From Elysia chlorotica (taxonomy: Eukaryota; Mollusca; Gastropoda; Plakobranchidae), in the NCBI GenBank assembly GCA_003991915.1, contig RQTK01000093.1:410408-474407 (forward strand): a stretch of DNA of 64,000 nt, written 5' to 3'. The translations under genes were made by a program, and so were the position numbers. A model generated the notes under the pieces. It was not told the origin of the DNA, ran no database searches, and worked only from the letters and a program-made list of their open reading frames with translations. Positions within the stretch are counted from its first letter, which is position 1, and each line of letters begins with the position of its first letter. This document shows positions 63,484 through 64,000 of this stretch, in pieces.

Positions 63484-64000
63484 CTCTTGGTGTGCAGAAA
63501 GCATATGAAAGCTCAACATTCAACAAAGCCACCTTGTAAAGTAAAACTCTGGAACACACAGTGTGGTACATTTGTGATCTTGAACACAGGCTCCACAAAA
63601 CAGACAGGGCCTAACACGAACGATAGACCAAATGAAGCCTTTGGGTGGAACTATTGGCGACTGGTGAGATTCAAGATGGCGGTGCTTACGTCATCTAGGG
63701 TGAGGTAACTGTGCTAGCGTGACACAATCATGCCGGAAGTGGAAAATGAAACTTACACACAAACTTACACACAAACTTACTCGGAGCTTGAGGGGAAGTA
63801 TACAATACATATCATTGAAAGAGTTGTGATGAATTGATTATTATAATACAAACAGGTTAAAATGATAACGTAAGTTACGAATTACGTGTGTCGTCCCTGA
63901 AACAGATAGCGGGATGGGTACACAGTCACATCGAATAATACTTGTAACTAAACAGTATGTGTGGACTTTTAAAGAAATGGTACATAACTTTCATTCTTCT

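Noticed and set aside
63217-63708. 163-codon + strand frame
   Set aside because: Its first two thirds is an inverted SINE read through and the rest is featureless; similar frames occur over the other SINE copies.

Overview
This is a stretch of animal nuclear DNA, AT-rich, intron-rich and full of microsatellites, minisatellites and tRNA-derived SINEs. Compact GC-rich exons with metazoan splice signals, a dispersed SINE family carrying a conserved GTTGGGTCGG / GGGCCCGTCCACAATATAG body, a LINE tail ending in ACTC repeats, and frequent TACATGTA and TAGATCTA words suggest a lophotrochozoan, most likely a gastropod mollusc. That assignment is inference; the gene identities are much firmer.

Layout. 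(1) 1-5,602, + strand: last three coding exons of a ZNRF1/2-type E3 ubiquitin ligase (first exon outside the window or not visible), with a long 3' UTR and intergenic DNA to about 12.9 kb. (2) 12.9-16.6 kb: a patchwork of DNA-transposon remains (a gutted PIF/Harbinger element plus pogo-type termini) with rearranged duplicate pieces. (3) 17,263-23,607, - strand: complete five-exon MCAT, mitochondrial malonyl-CoA:ACP transacylase, 490 codons. (4) 23.6-26.17 kb: divergent promoter region with a strong E2F-like site. (5) 26,175-41,091, + strand: complete 17-exon MCM4 (901 aa), whose terminal exon is duplicated with identical coding sequence at 43,272-43,370 inside a 2.1-kb tandem duplication. (6) 44.2-52.4 kb: mostly empty intergenic DNA with SINEs. 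(7) 52,913-61,703, - strand: last eight coding exons of a CLCN7-type lysosomal Cl-/H+ exchanger; its 5' exons lie beyond the right edge.

The genes are housekeeping functions (ubiquitin ligation, mitochondrial fatty-acid synthesis, DNA replication, lysosomal ion transport) and do not form a pathway. MCAT and MCM4 are head-to-head.

The most unusual signal is not a gene. In all four genes, tandem repeats sit on exon edges: splice donors, splice acceptors and stop codons have been copied, often with a few exon bases, into arrays of 2 to about 12 units in the neighbouring intron or 3' flank. The best case is the last CLCN7 intron, where twelve 63-bp units each carry a copy of the acceptor and exon start, in one uninterrupted reading frame with the true exon. 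Others are five decoy acceptors before MCM4 exon 16, about nine decoy donors after MCAT exon 3, the MCAT and CLCN7 stop codon surrounds, and the duplicated MCM4 terminal exon.
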